Shown here: positions 1-8,205 of the stretch, piece after piece
Layout of the letters: every line of letters begins with the position of its first letter
Numbering within the stretch: the first letter of the stretch is position 1
Origin: Rhizobium sp. ASV20
GTDB lineage: Bacteria > Pseudomonadota > Alphaproteobacteria > Rhizobiales > Rhizobiaceae
DNA: 64,000 nt
Direction of reading: 5' to 3'
NCBI RefSeq assembly: GCF_016429015.1
Contig: NZ_JAELTU010000017.1
Coordinates: forward strand, 1 to 64,000
Position numbers and translations under genes: made by a program
Notes under the pieces: generated by a model
Seen by the model: the letters and a program-made list of their open reading frames with translations, nothing else
Database searches by the model: none
What the model was told of the DNA's origin: nothing

Positions 1-72
1 GAGCTGGTAATTAACCTTTGCTGCGCCTATCTTCTGGTCATCGAAGAAACGAAACAGAGATGAGAGAAGATA

Positions 73-222
73 ATGTTTAGCCCGATCAAGAAAATCGCCC
101 GCGCGCTGCGTGTCCCGAGTGTTGAAGAGCGCGAAATGGCTTACCTGAATGGTTCGCATGACCGCTTTGATCTTGAATATCGTCAGCGTCAGGTTGACCG
201 TGGTCTGTTCCGCCAGCGTTAA
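73..222 (+). CDS. DUF3563 family small protein
   Basis: A 49-residue frame starts at ATG 73 after a purine-rich stretch (gagagaagata) and ends in TAA. The product begins MFSPIKKIARALRV, an amphipathic basic segment, and continues with EEREMAYLNGSHDRFDLEYR, the pattern I associate with the DUF3563 family of very short alphaproteobacterial proteins. No function is established for that family. There is no signal peptide or membrane segment; the basic N-terminus could bind membrane or nucleic acid, which is inference. It stands alone: the next gene starts 220 bp downstream, and a hairpin at 249-273 follows its stop. Confidence 0.7.
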   Translation: MFSPIKKIARALRVPSVEEREMAYLNGSHDRFDLEYRQRQVDRGLFRQR

Positions 223-248
223 TCGCTAGCAATACTTCCAGGTCCAGG

Positions 249-273
249 AAGGGCGCGTCGATATTGCGCCCTT
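249..273 (+). terminator. hairpin after the DUF3563 gene
   Basis: An 8-bp perfect inverted repeat (AAGGGCGC at 249-256 and GCGCCCTT at 266-273) with a 9-nt loop lies 27 bp after the stop codon. The following bases are not a clear U tract, so it may be a weak terminator or an mRNA 3'-end stabiliser. Confidence 0.35.
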
Positions 274-442
274 GGAGCTTCCCGATATTGCGGGAATGCT
301 TGCCGGAAATGAGCGGGCGTCCTTGTTTCCGTGACTTGAGCAGACGACGTTCCAAAAAGAGCCGTACTTTCGGTTCTTAATCGGCTCGGGATGTGTTTGG
401 CCGGTCTTGTCATGACCGCCTCCAGTGCACTAGATAAGCCGC

Positions 443-1027
443 ATGCTATTTCGTCGCCGAAAACCACTGACACTGAAGGAAAAATTGCGGGAGCACATGT
501 GGCCCCGTAAAGGTTTCGTTCGCTCTTTTCAATATTTTGGCAAGCGCCTCGTTCGTCTGGCCGCTTCGCCGCATTCGGTCGCGGCTGGCTTTGCAGCGGG
601 TATCGTCGTGTCGTGGACGCCGTTCATCGGTGTGCATTTCGTGATGGCGATCATCATTGCCTATCTGATCGGCGGCAACGTCATTGCTTCCGCGCTCGGC
701 TGTCTGGCTGCCGGCAATCCCATTACCTACCCTTTCATCTGGGCTTTCACCTGGGAAATCGGTCATCTGATCCTGGCTCGCGACAGCGGCAGTCAGGGCG
801 GCGTTGATCTGCCGGCGCTTTGGCATAAGGGCGATCTACTGCAAATCTGGGATCCGGTCCTGAAGCCCATGCTGATCGGGGGCATTCCGCCCGCGATCAT
901 TTCCGGCGTGATCGTCTATGCGTTGACCTATTACGGCGTGAAAACCTTCAAGACACGCCGCAAGGAGCGCCTGATGGAGCGCGCCCGCGAGCGGCTGGCA
1001 CTCGCCGAAAACGCCTCGAGCGTCTGA
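443..1027 (+). CDS. DUF2062 domain membrane protein
   Basis: The 194-residue product has a basic N-terminus (residues 1-40), then a hydrophobic core with the DUF2062 hallmarks: TPFIGVH near residues 59-65 and NPITYPFIW near 92-100. A second membrane pair follows (about 135-165), and the tail is a basic, probably helical cytoplasmic segment ([19 protein letters not shown]). DUF2062 proteins are inner-membrane proteins of unknown activity. The gene lies 37 bp upstream of acpS on the same strand and is probably co-transcribed with the acpS-lepB-rnc-era run. The start at 443 gives a typical length but has only a weak ribosome-binding site. Confidence 0.75.
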   Translation: MLFRRRKPLTLKEKLREHMWPRKGFVRSFQYFGKRLVRLAASPHSVAAGFAAGIVVSWTPFIGVHFVMAIIIAYLIGGNVIASALGCLAAGNPITYPFIWAFTWEIGHLILARDSGSQGGVDLPALWHKGDLLQIWDPVLKPMLIGGIPPAIISGVIVYALTYYGVKTFKTRRKERLMERARERLALAENASSV

Positions 1028-1064
1028 GACTGACGTCGTCCGGGGCCATCGGGAGGGCCGCATC

Positions 1065-1469
1065 ATGATTATCGGTATAGGCAGCGATCTCATCGACATC
1101 CGTCGTGTTGAGAAGACGATAGAGCGCTTCGGCGTCAGGTTCACCGATCGTTGCTTTACGGATGTCGAGCGCGCCAAATCCGAGGGTCGCAAGAACAAGG
1201 CCGCATCCTACGCCAAGCGCTTTGCGGCCAAGGAAGCCTGCTCCAAGGCATTGGGCACCGGGCTGGCGCAGGGCGTCTTCTGGCGGGATATGGGTGTCGT
1301 CAATCTGCCGAGCGGCAAGCCGACCATGCAATTGACCGGCGGCGCGGCAGAACGGCTGAACGCCATGTTGCCGAAGAATCACCGGGCTGCCATTCATTTG
1401 ACGATAACGGATGATTTTCCTCTTGCTCAGGCCTTTGTGATCATCGAGGCTCTGCCGATTGAGGGCTGA
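1065..1469 (+). CDS. acpS: holo-[acyl-carrier-protein] synthase
   Basis: AcpS transfers the 4'-phosphopantetheine arm of CoA to the conserved serine of acyl carrier protein in the cytoplasm; a likely substrate, AcpP, is encoded at 53580 in this window. The 134-residue product has the family N-terminus [13 protein letters not shown] (Asp8 as a Mg2+ ligand) and the second signature [14 protein letters not shown] (Glu57 as the other ligand, residues 53-66). A GGGAGG ribosome-binding site precedes ATG 1065. It is followed by lepB, rnc and era, the usual alphaproteobacterial order. Confidence 0.95.
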   Translation: MIIGIGSDLIDIRRVEKTIERFGVRFTDRCFTDVERAKSEGRKNKAASYAKRFAAKEACSKALGTGLAQGVFWRDMGVVNLPSGKPTMQLTGGAAERLNAMLPKNHRAAIHLTITDDFPLAQAFVIIEALPIEG

Positions 1470-1584
1470 ATCGCTGGTAGATGTGGCTTTTGGCGCCAGC
1501 GGCATTGCCGCGGTGATTTGAAGCGAGTAGAGAGAGCCTGAATGCAAGTTGCGCCGGTGGGGTGCGAAAAAGGAACAAGACTGC

Positions 1585-2331
1585 GTGTCCGAGAAAGCCG
1601 TTAAACAGCAGAATGCTCTGTGGGAAAACATCAAGGTCATCGTTCAGGCACTTGTCCTGGCCATGATCATCCGCACGGTTCTATTTCAGCCATTCACCAT
1701 TCCGTCAGGCTCGATGATGCCGACGCTTCTTGTCGGCGACTATATCTTCGTCAACAAGTTCGCCTATGGCTATTCCAAGTATTCGCTGCCGTTCTCGCCG
1801 AACCTGTTCAGCGGCCGCATCTTCGCAAGTGAGCCGAAGCGCGGTGACGTGGTCGTTTTCCGCTTCCCGCCCAATCCGGATGTTGATTACATCAAGCGCG
1901 TCATCGGCCTGCCTGGCGACCGCATCCAGATGAAGAACGATATCCTCTACATCAATGGTCAGGCCGTGCCGCGCGAACCGCATGGCACCTTCTCGTCGGA
2001 CTACAGCCAGGAGCCGGGCGATCATATCCCTGTCTACAGCGAGCGGTTGGCAGATAGCGGCAAGGTCTATGATACGCTGGATCTTTCGCCGAATTCGCGT
2101 GGCGACAACACCCAGGAGTACGTCGTTCCGGCCGGACATTATTTCATGATGGGCGATAACCGCGACAATTCCGACGATAGCCGCTTCGATGTGGGCTATG
2201 TACCGGCTGAGAACCTGATCGGTCGCGCCAGCGTCATCTTCTTCTCGCTCGGTCACGACACCTCGTTCCGCGAGATCTGGAAATGGCCGACCAACATGCG
2301 TTGGGATCGTCTCTTCAAGGTTGTCGAATGA
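1585..2331 (+). CDS. lepB: signal peptidase I
   Basis: Leader peptidase that removes signal peptides from exported proteins at the periplasmic face of the inner membrane. I chose GTG 1585 (248 residues, VSEKAVKQQNALWENIKVIV) because an AGGA box lies about 10 nt upstream and the family usually starts just before the WENIK membrane helix; an in-frame extension upstream to 1549 is possible but unlikely. The catalytic Ser43 is in IPSGSMMP, the general base Lys104 in DYIKRVIGLPGD, and the C-terminal GDNRDNSDDSR box is present. There is one N-terminal membrane helix (about 15-35). Its stop overlaps the rnc start (ATGA), indicating translational coupling. Confidence 0.95.
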   Translation: MSEKAVKQQNALWENIKVIVQALVLAMIIRTVLFQPFTIPSGSMMPTLLVGDYIFVNKFAYGYSKYSLPFSPNLFSGRIFASEPKRGDVVVFRFPPNPDVDYIKRVIGLPGDRIQMKNDILYINGQAVPREPHGTFSSDYSQEPGDHIPVYSERLADSGKVYDTLDLSPNSRGDNTQEYVVPAGHYFMMGDNRDNSDDSRFDVGYVPAENLIGRASVIFFSLGHDTSFREIWKWPTNMRWDRLFKVVE

Positions 2332-3047
2332 CGAAAGTGCAGGCGCTCTCGCAGGCGGATCGTGCCAAGCTTGAATCAGTAATAGGCTACGAGTTCGCCG
2401 AAAGGGATCGTCTCGATTGGGCGCTGACGCATGCCAGCGCCCGCACGCACAAATCCGGCAACTACGAGCGGCTGGAGTTCCTTGGCGACCGGGTTCTCGG
2501 CCTGTGCATTGCCGAGCTTCTGTTCCGCACGTTCGGGACTGCGACCGAAGGCGAGCTTTCGGTTCGCCTCAACCAGTTGGTCAGTGCCGAGACCTGCGCC
2601 GAAGTCGCCGATGAGATGCAGCTGCATCTCTATATCCGCACCGGTGCCGACGTGAAGAAACTGACCGGCAAGCGCATGCTCAACGTGCGCGCCGATGTCG
2701 TCGAAAGCCTGATCGCAGCGCTCTATCTGGACGGTGGCCTCGAAGTGGCCCGCACGTTCATTCTGCGTTATTGGCAGCGCCGCGCGGTTCGGCCCGATGG
2801 GGCAAGACGGGACGCCAAGACCGAGTTGCAGGAATGGGCGCATGCAAAATTCGGCGTGACGCCGGTTTACAGGGTTGATGATCGCAGCGGACCGGATCAT
2901 GATCCTCGCTTCACGGTGACCGTGGCAGTGGCGGGAACCGCGCCCGAGACAGGAATTGAACGCTCCAAGCGTGCGGCCGAACAAGTGGCGGCAACGCGGA
3001 TTTTGGAGCGCGAAGGTGTATGGCAGCCTCAGTCGACTGAGAAGTGA
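2328..3047 (+). CDS. rnc: ribonuclease III
   Basis: Double-strand-specific endoribonuclease that processes rRNA precursors and other structured RNAs. The 239-residue product has the RNase III signature ERLEFLGDRVLGL at residues 47-59, with Glu and Asp metal ligands, and a second acidic cluster in ADVVESLIAALYLDGG. The C-terminal third is a double-stranded-RNA-binding domain (KTELQEWAHAKFG onward). ATG 2328 overlaps the lepB stop by 4 bp; this fits coupling better than an upstream in-frame ATG at 2283 inside lepB. era follows after 22 bp. Confidence 0.95.
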   Translation: MTKVQALSQADRAKLESVIGYEFAERDRLDWALTHASARTHKSGNYERLEFLGDRVLGLCIAELLFRTFGTATEGELSVRLNQLVSAETCAEVADEMQLHLYIRTGADVKKLTGKRMLNVRADVVESLIAALYLDGGLEVARTFILRYWQRRAVRPDGARRDAKTELQEWAHAKFGVTPVYRVDDRSGPDHDPRFTVTVAVAGTAPETGIERSKRAAEQVAATRILEREGVWQPQSTEK

Positions 3048-3069
3048 CTGCCTGGAAACGACGGAAAAG

Positions 3070-4014
3070 ATGACCAATCAGCAAGATACGCCCGCCGAAG
3101 ATGGCGCGGTTGAACATAGCGGCCCGACCCATTCCGGCTTCGTGGCGCTCATCGGCCCGACAAACGCGGGAAAGTCGACGCTGCTCAACCGGCTCGTCGG
3201 CGCAAAGGTTTCGATCGTCAGCCATAAGGTGCAGACGACGCGCGCCGTCGTTCGCGGCATCGCTATCCACAACAATGCGCAGATCGTATTCATGGATACG
3301 CCCGGCATCTTCAAGCCGCGCCGTCGCCTCGACCGGGCAATGGTGACATCAGCCTGGGGCGGTGCCAAGGACGCCGATCTGATCATGCTGCTGATCGATA
3401 GCGAGCGCGGTTTGCGCGGCGATGCCGAAGCCATTCTGGAGGGACTGAAGGAAGTTCCCCAGCCCAAAATCCTGGTGCTCAACAAGATTGATCGCGTTCG
3501 CCGCGAGGACTTGCTGGCACTTGCCGCTGCCGCCAACGAAAAGATCGCCTTCGACCAGACTTTCATGATCTCGGCTGAAAACGGCTCCGGTTGCGACGAT
3601 GTGATGGACTATCTGGCGAAAACCTTGCCGGAGGGGCCTTGGTACTATCCCGAAGACCAGATCTCCGATTTGCCGATGCGGCAGCTCGCTGCCGAAATCA
3701 CCCGCGAAAAGCTGTTTCTGCGCCTGCATCAGGAGCTTCCCTACTCGTCGCATGTCGAAACGGAGAAGTGGGAAGAACGCAAGGATGGCTCCGTTCGCAT
3801 CGAACAGGTGATCTATGTCGAGCGGGAAAGCCAGAAGAAGATTGCCCTTGGAAAGGGTGGCGAGGCGATCAAATCGATCTCGACTGCGTCGCGCAAGGAG
3901 CTTGCGGAGATCCTGGAACAGCCGGTGCATCTCTTCCTCTTCGTCAAGGTTCGCGAGAATTGGGGTGATGATCCCGAGCGTTTCCGGGAAATGGGCCTCG
4001 ATTTCCCGCATTAA
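3070..4014 (+). CDS. era: GTPase Era
   Basis: Essential GTPase that binds 16S rRNA near its 3' end and helps mature the 30S subunit. The 314-residue product has G1 GPTNAGKST (29-37), G3 DTPG, G4 NKID and a G5-like SAENG, then the KH RNA-binding domain with the IALGKGGEAIKSI loop. ATG 3070 follows GGAAA and gives the expected length; the frame stays open upstream into rnc (to 2956), but that part is not Era-like. Last gene of the acpS-lepB-rnc-era cluster. recO, which often follows directly in related genomes, lies 1.7 kb away here. Confidence 0.96.
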   Translation: MTNQQDTPAEDGAVEHSGPTHSGFVALIGPTNAGKSTLLNRLVGAKVSIVSHKVQTTRAVVRGIAIHNNAQIVFMDTPGIFKPRRRLDRAMVTSAWGGAKDADLIMLLIDSERGLRGDAEAILEGLKEVPQPKILVLNKIDRVRREDLLALAAAANEKIAFDQTFMISAENGSGCDDVMDYLAKTLPEGPWYYPEDQISDLPMRQLAAEITREKLFLRLHQELPYSSHVETEKWEERKDGSVRIEQVIYVERESQKKIALGKGGEAIKSISTASRKELAEILEQPVHLFLFVKVRENWGDDPERFREMGLDFPH

Positions 4015-4099
4015 TGGAACTTTGCTCCGCTGAATGCTTTATATTGCAACAGTTTATCGGGCGCATCGCCTGAACTGATGCAACTCAGGGGAGCGTTCC

Positions 4100-4852
4100 A
4101 TGGCGAAAGCCGCGACGATGCATGGGCAACGGACACCATGTCAGCAATGTCCGTTGAGGGCTCTTCCACATTTTCGGGAATTCGAGCGCGAAGAACTGAC
4201 GTTCATCAGCGGCTTCAAGAAGGGCGAGTTGCTCGTCGATGCGGGTGCTACGATCTTTCTGGAAGGAGCTCACAGCGCCCACCTTTTTACCATCCTGTCC
4301 GGCTGGGGCTTTCGATACAAGACGCTGGAGGACGGGCGGCGACAGATTCTCAACTATGTCATGCCTGGCGACCTGATCGGATTGCAAGGTTCGATCATGG
4401 GAGAGATGCAGCATTCCACGGAAGCGCTGTCACCGATCTCGCTCTGCGTTTTCGAGCGCGCGGAGTTGATGACGCTTTATAATTCCCATCCGCCATTAGC
4501 CTTCGATCTGACCTGGATCGCGGCTCAGGAAGAGCGGATTCTGGACGAGCATCTGCTGAGTATCGGCCGTCGATCGGCAATCGAGCGAGCAGCCTATCTG
4601 ATCGCTTATCTGTATCAGCGCGCCAGCGCGCTTCACTTGTTCAACGGCAGCAAGGTCATTCCCATCACGCAGCAGCATGTTGCCGATACGCTCGGTCTCT
4701 CCGTGGTCCATACCAATAAGACATTGAAAAAGCTGGCTGAGCGCGGATTGATTCTCTGGCAGGATCGCGGCTGCAGCGTTCTGGATGCGAAGGGCCTCGC
4801 AGATGTAGCCGGTTGGCACAGTCCTGATTCGGGGAAGCGACCCTTCATTTGA
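4100..4852 (+). CDS. Crp/Fnr family transcriptional regulator
   Basis: A 250-residue one-component regulator with an N-terminal cyclic-nucleotide-binding fold (about 25-150) and a C-terminal winged helix (about 155-235; recognition helix near QQHVADTLGLSVVHTNKTLK). The N-terminus carries CQQC at residues 14-17, reminiscent of Fnr, but the next cysteine is only at 116 (SLCVF) and there is no third N-terminal cysteine, so a canonical [4Fe-4S] Fnr cluster is not fully supported. It starts after an AGGGGAG ribosome-binding site. Its ligand and targets cannot be told from sequence. It interrupts the usual era-recO neighbourhood. Confidence 0.9.
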   Translation: MAKAATMHGQRTPCQQCPLRALPHFREFEREELTFISGFKKGELLVDAGATIFLEGAHSAHLFTILSGWGFRYKTLEDGRRQILNYVMPGDLIGLQGSIMGEMQHSTEALSPISLCVFERAELMTLYNSHPPLAFDLTWIAAQEERILDEHLLSIGRRSAIERAAYLIAYLYQRASALHLFNGSKVIPITQQHVADTLGLSVVHTNKTLKKLAERGLILWQDRGCSVLDAKGLADVAGWHSPDSGKRPFI

Positions 4853-5182
4853 CGATATTTATTGTGATCAACGACATGTCTTTTTTAAATGTCGACCTCA
4901 GCTGTACCAGCTTAGATTAATGCGTCCGTCACTTTTCGACCAGTTTCATTCTTTACTAACCCCGGCGGCAAAAGCGATTGGAGCACATTGACGAGCCCAT
5001 AGTACCGCAATGCAAAAAGTGCGAAGCGGGTTGTAGGCGACGTCATGTAACAACAGACCTAGCCAGGAACGGATGGGAAACCTTCCATTCAATACGGGCC
5101 AATGATCGGCGCCGGAGGGATAGATGTGGAATTTCTTAACGGGCCGGATGGCTTGGCGCAGGCATGTGGGGACGATGTTGAG
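4853..5182. other. intergenic region before the response regulator, with a possible degenerate RIME half
   Basis: This 330-bp stretch has no convincing gene. Around 4990-5056 it contains a segment (aaaaagtgcgaagcgggtt ... gacgtcatgtaa) that resembles one palindromic half of the RIME1 repeat, but it is degenerate. The promoter for the response regulator should be here; I could not define clear -35/-10 boxes. Confidence 0.3.
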
Positions 5183-5557
5183 ATGAAGTTTCAACGAGTC
5201 CTTATTCTCGAAGATAATCTCATTATTGCGATGGAGGTGGAGGAGATACTGCGCCTTGTCGGGATTGGGCAGGTTGAGATTGCCTCGAATCTGGAACAGG
5301 CGGTCAACGCCGTTCACTCCGATAGCTATGACTTCGCGATGCTCGACGTCAATCTAGGAGAAACGACGAGCTTCGGCTTCGCACGGCTGCTGCTGGAGCG
5401 CGGCATCGTCTTTGGTTTCGTCAGCGGTTATTCCGATACGCTCGATTTTCCACCGGACCTGCGGCATGTGCCGCTGTTGAACAAGCCTTTCGATGAAGAA
5501 GCCATGCGCCTCTTCGTCCAGATGCTGTCGGCCGCCGGAAAATCCTCCGCCCTGTGA
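5183..5557 (+). CDS. single-domain response regulator (receiver only)
   Basis: The 124-residue product is a stand-alone receiver domain: acidic pair Glu10-Asp11 (LILEDN), phospho-acceptor Asp55 (AMLDVNLG), Ser81 in FVSGYSD in place of the conserved Thr/Ser, and Lys101 in LNKPFDEE. No output domain is attached, so it should act by protein-protein contact or as a phosphate sink, as CheY- or DivK-like proteins do. The frame is open upstream to 5102, but I start at ATG 5183, where receiver homology begins and GGGGAC lies upstream. No cognate kinase is encoded nearby. Confidence 0.85.
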   Translation: MKFQRVLILEDNLIIAMEVEEILRLVGIGQVEIASNLEQAVNAVHSDSYDFAMLDVNLGETTSFGFARLLLERGIVFGFVSGYSDTLDFPPDLRHVPLLNKPFDEEAMRLFVQMLSAAGKSSAL

Positions 5558-5575
5558 TGTCAGAGGCCTTTATCC

Positions 5576-5677
5576 AAAGCATTTCCGCCTTTCCTTGAAT
5601 CGCGGAAGCGCTTTATCTTTTTGTCTTCAGGCGCTCCGGACGGAAAACTGCTACGCACTTTTACCGGAAATGCTCTA
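5576..5677 (+). repeat. RIME1-like Rhizobiaceae intergenic mosaic element
   Basis: A 102-bp segment begins aaagcatttccgc and ends ggaaatgctcta, with an internal gcggaagcgctttatcttttt block; this matches the two-palindrome layout of the RIME1 element of rhizobia (from memory of the family consensus). It fills the gap between the response regulator and recO. A second copy in opposite orientation is at 20181-20280. Such elements are transcribed into stem-loops and are assumed to be non-autonomous; their function is unknown. Confidence 0.7.
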
Positions 5678-5714
5678 AACTCGAATCGAGACAAGTTTTA
5701 GGATAGGCCAGCCA

Positions 5715-6494
5715 ATGCAGTGGCAGGACCATGCGATCATCTTGGGCGTCAAACGCCACGGCGAGACCAGCGTCGTCGTCGAGGTGATGACGCGGTCGCG
5801 GGGCCGTCATATGGGAATGGTGCGAGGCGGCCGGTCCCGTTCGATGCAGCCGGTACTGCAGGCCGGCAATCTCGTTGAAGCGACCTGGCGGGCGAGGTTA
5901 CACGAGCATCTCGGTGAATTTCGCATGGAGCCGGTAACGCTGAGAGCGGCGCGGCTAATGGAAACCGCCACCGCCGTCTACGGCGTCCAGGCGATGGCGG
6001 CCTTGTTACGGTTGCTGCCGGAGCGCGATCCGCATCCGCATCTCTATGATGCGCTCGATGTCATCTTGGAGAACCTGCAGAACCCCGCCGATGCTGGCGA
6101 GCTTTTCGTGCGCTTCGAACTTGCTGTCTTGAACGACCTCGGTTTTGGTCTCGACTTGACCGAATGCGCAGCAACCGGCGGGCGTGAGGATCTGGCATTC
6201 GTGTCGCCGAAAAGCGGGCGTGCCGTTTGCCGGGCGGCTGGCTTGCCGTGGGCGGACAAGATGTTGGCGTTGCCGTCATTCCTGACGACTGGAGCCGTAG
6301 TCGCTGCGGATGGAGATAGTCTGTCTGCAGCCTTCCGTCTGACCGGATTCTTCCTGCATCGGCATGTCTATGAGCCTCGCGGTATACAAATCGCAGCTGC
6401 GCGCGAGGGTTTCATTCAGGCGGCGCTGAAGGCCGTCGCCGTGACCTCGCGCGGCAATGAAGCTTTGTTCCCTGATCGTGTTGCCGGTCGCTGA
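5715..6494 (+). CDS. recO: DNA repair protein RecO
   Basis: RecO works with RecR (and RecF) to load RecA onto SSB-coated single-stranded DNA in gap repair. The 259-residue product begins [19 protein letters not shown], the OB-fold start typical of alphaproteobacterial RecO, followed by the [23 protein letters not shown] stretch (split here only by position, residues about 41-63) and a C-terminal helical domain with [10 protein letters not shown]. The usual zinc cysteines of some RecO proteins are not a clear set here. The start at 5715 has AGGATAGG upstream. It follows a RIME1-like element and is separated from era. Confidence 0.93.
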   Translation: MQWQDHAIILGVKRHGETSVVVEVMTRSRGRHMGMVRGGRSRSMQPVLQAGNLVEATWRARLHEHLGEFRMEPVTLRAARLMETATAVYGVQAMAALLRLLPERDPHPHLYDALDVILENLQNPADAGELFVRFELAVLNDLGFGLDLTECAATGGREDLAFVSPKSGRAVCRAAGLPWADKMLALPSFLTTGAVVAADGDSLSAAFRLTGFFLHRHVYEPRGIQIAAAREGFIQAALKAVAVTSRGNEALFPDRVAGR

Positions 6495-6625
6495 AAAAAG
6501 TCGCGGTCTACATCAATGTTCGGCAGGAAATTTACGCTGCTGCCTTACGACAGCGCCATACCTGCAACCAGGGGCCCACCAAGGCGCGCGAAGCGAAAAT
6601 GAAGGGCTACGGTCGCGTCAGCCGA

Positions 6626-7474
6626 CTATCGTTGTTTGAGCGCCCAACCTTCCGGCCGTTCTTCGAGAACCGTCACCGTGTCGCCGATCTTTACGGAGCC
6701 ATCGCCGCGCGGTACAGCATTCCAGCCGAAGAGCGGGCCGGGGACGCGGCGGTCGGCCGACATGCGGATGCGGCCCATGGCGGGCATCGGGTTTGGTACA
6801 TCGCGTGAACCGGTCTTCTGGTCCTGGGTCGTCATGATGCAGCGCGAGCAAGGCTTGACGAGATCGAGCCGGATGCCACCGACCTCGATTGCTGCCCAGC
6901 GATCTTCCGGCCATTCCTCGTCGATATCGATGACGATGTTCGGGCGGAAGCGCTCCATGCCGACGGCGCCTTCGCCATGGGCAGCGAGATTGGCGTTGAG
7001 CGCCTTGAGCGAACCGGTGGTGGTGACGAGGATCTGATATCCGTCTGCAAAGGTGACAGGCGTATCATCACCCGCCCATTCCGGACTGGCTATGCGCTTT
7101 GCAAGCCTGTCGAAGAAGACCATCCTGACCTCACGCCCCATCCATGCCGACAGCGCCTTGTTGGTCTCGTCGTCGGCGACGGATGCATTGACGGTCGATT
7201 TCCAGACAACGACATCCATGCGGTTTTCGGGGTGAGGGGGCGGCACGATGATGTCAGGCTTGCCATCCATCTTGAGCCGCAAATAGGAGGGGCCCGGTTG
7301 AATGTCTATGCGGGCCAGGTCCTGCAATTCCCGCTGGGTAAAGAAATGGCCGGAAGGATCGACGAGCATTGCGCGGCGATCGCCTGCCAGACCGAAGGCG
7401 TCGACGGCGGCCGACGGAATGGCAATGCCGCGTGCGCTCTTGAGCGGGTAAATGAAAAGATCGCTGACGCGCAT
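6626..7474 (-). CDS. MOSC domain-containing protein (MOSC N-terminal beta-barrel plus MOSC)
   Basis: The 282-residue product begins MRVSDLFIYPLKSARGIA, the MOSC_N beta-barrel start, and continues into a MOSC domain with RFRPNIVID, and KPCSRCIMTTQDQKTG holding the conserved cysteine expected to bind the molybdenum cofactor sulfur. Family members include the mitochondrial amidoxime-reducing component and YcbX, which reduce N-hydroxylated compounds using Moco and partner reductases. There is no ferredoxin domain attached, so an external electron donor would be needed. It lies 9 bp downstream of the HD gene on the same strand, probably one operon. Confidence 0.88.
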   Translation of the reverse strand: MRVSDLFIYPLKSARGIAIPSAAVDAFGLAGDRRAMLVDPSGHFFTQRELQDLARIDIQPGPSYLRLKMDGKPDIIVPPPHPENRMDVVVWKSTVNASVADDETNKALSAWMGREVRMVFFDRLAKRIASPEWAGDDTPVTFADGYQILVTTTGSLKALNANLAAHGEGAVGMERFRPNIVIDIDEEWPEDRWAAIEVGGIRLDLVKPCSRCIMTTQDQKTGSRDVPNPMPAMGRIRMSADRRVPGPLFGWNAVPRGDGSVKIGDTVTVLEERPEGWALKQR

Positions 7475-7483
7475 GGATAGCCC

Positions 7484-8176
7484 TCAGATTTCGTCGATGA
7501 ACATTGCCAGCACGGTTTTCAGCCGGTCATGCCGCGCTTCGGCAAACTTGCGTCCGGTCTCGGTCTGAAAACCATCTGCCAGTTTGAACAGCTTTGTCTC
7601 GAAATGGTCAATGGCGAAGCGCTTATCGTCGAGCGGCCGTTCGGTGGCCAGCGGATCGAAAGGGTCATAGAGGCCGGAACCGAGGCGGCCTGCAATGTAG
7701 AAACAGCGTGCCGCGCCGACCATGCCGATTGCATCCAGCCGGTCGGCATCCTGCAGCATCTTCGCTTCCGGGGTTTCGGGCGGAAGATTGGCGGAGAAGC
7801 TGTGAGTGACAATCGCATGCGCCGTCGCAGCGATATCCTCATCCGCCCAGCCAAGCTCCTGCAGAATGCGCGCTGCTTTCTCTGCGGCTAGCCGGGAAGC
7901 CTGGGCGCGATGCGGCGAGTTCTTCTCCACGGCGACGCAGTCATGCAGGAGTACGGCCGCAGCCAGAATACGGGCATTGCCGCCTTCTTCAGCCTGAATC
8001 GCCATAGCATTGCGGAAGACCCGCAGGATATGAGCAATATCATGTGAGCCATCGTCGCTATCGGCAGCATGCGGAATGAGAGCTGCAGCCAGCGTTTCGA
8101 ACGGGGCAAAGGCCCGCGCCATCCTATCGGTGTCCATTGTGGCAAGCGCTCCGGAGTGATCTGTCGGCAGAGCCAT
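7484..8176 (-). CDS. HD-domain metal-dependent phosphohydrolase
   Basis: The 230-residue product carries an HD-domain pattern: SHDIAHILRVFRNA (first His-Asp-x-x-His), LLHDCVAVEKNSPHRAQ (HD pair) and DADRLDAIGMVG (late Asp). This arrangement is that of the small YedJ-like phosphohydrolases, whose physiological substrate is uncertain. No membrane segment or regulatory domain is seen. It sits between the DUF2339 gene (29 bp upstream) and the MOSC gene (9 bp downstream), all on the minus strand. An internal in-frame ATG could shorten the N-terminus by about 13 residues. Confidence 0.85.
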   Translation of the reverse strand: MALPTDHSGALATMDTDRMARAFAPFETLAAALIPHAADSDDGSHDIAHILRVFRNAMAIQAEEGGNARILAAAVLLHDCVAVEKNSPHRAQASRLAAEKAARILQELGWADEDIAATAHAIVTHSFSANLPPETPEAKMLQDADRLDAIGMVGAARCFYIAGRLGSGLYDPFDPLATERPLDDKRFAIDHFETKLFKLADGFQTETGRKFAEARHDRLKTVLAMFIDEI

Positions 8177-8205
8177 TTCCTAGCGGGCGAAGAGATTCGC
8201 CGCAA

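Noticed and set aside
4985-5056. Possible third RIME1 copy
   Set aside because: Only one half is recognisable and it is degenerate; I mention it in the intergenic entry but do not count it as an element.
6516-6602. 28-codon frame after recO (MFGRKFTLLPYDSAIP...)
   Set aside because: No ribosome-binding site and too short to judge without comparison; the gap is only 131 bp.
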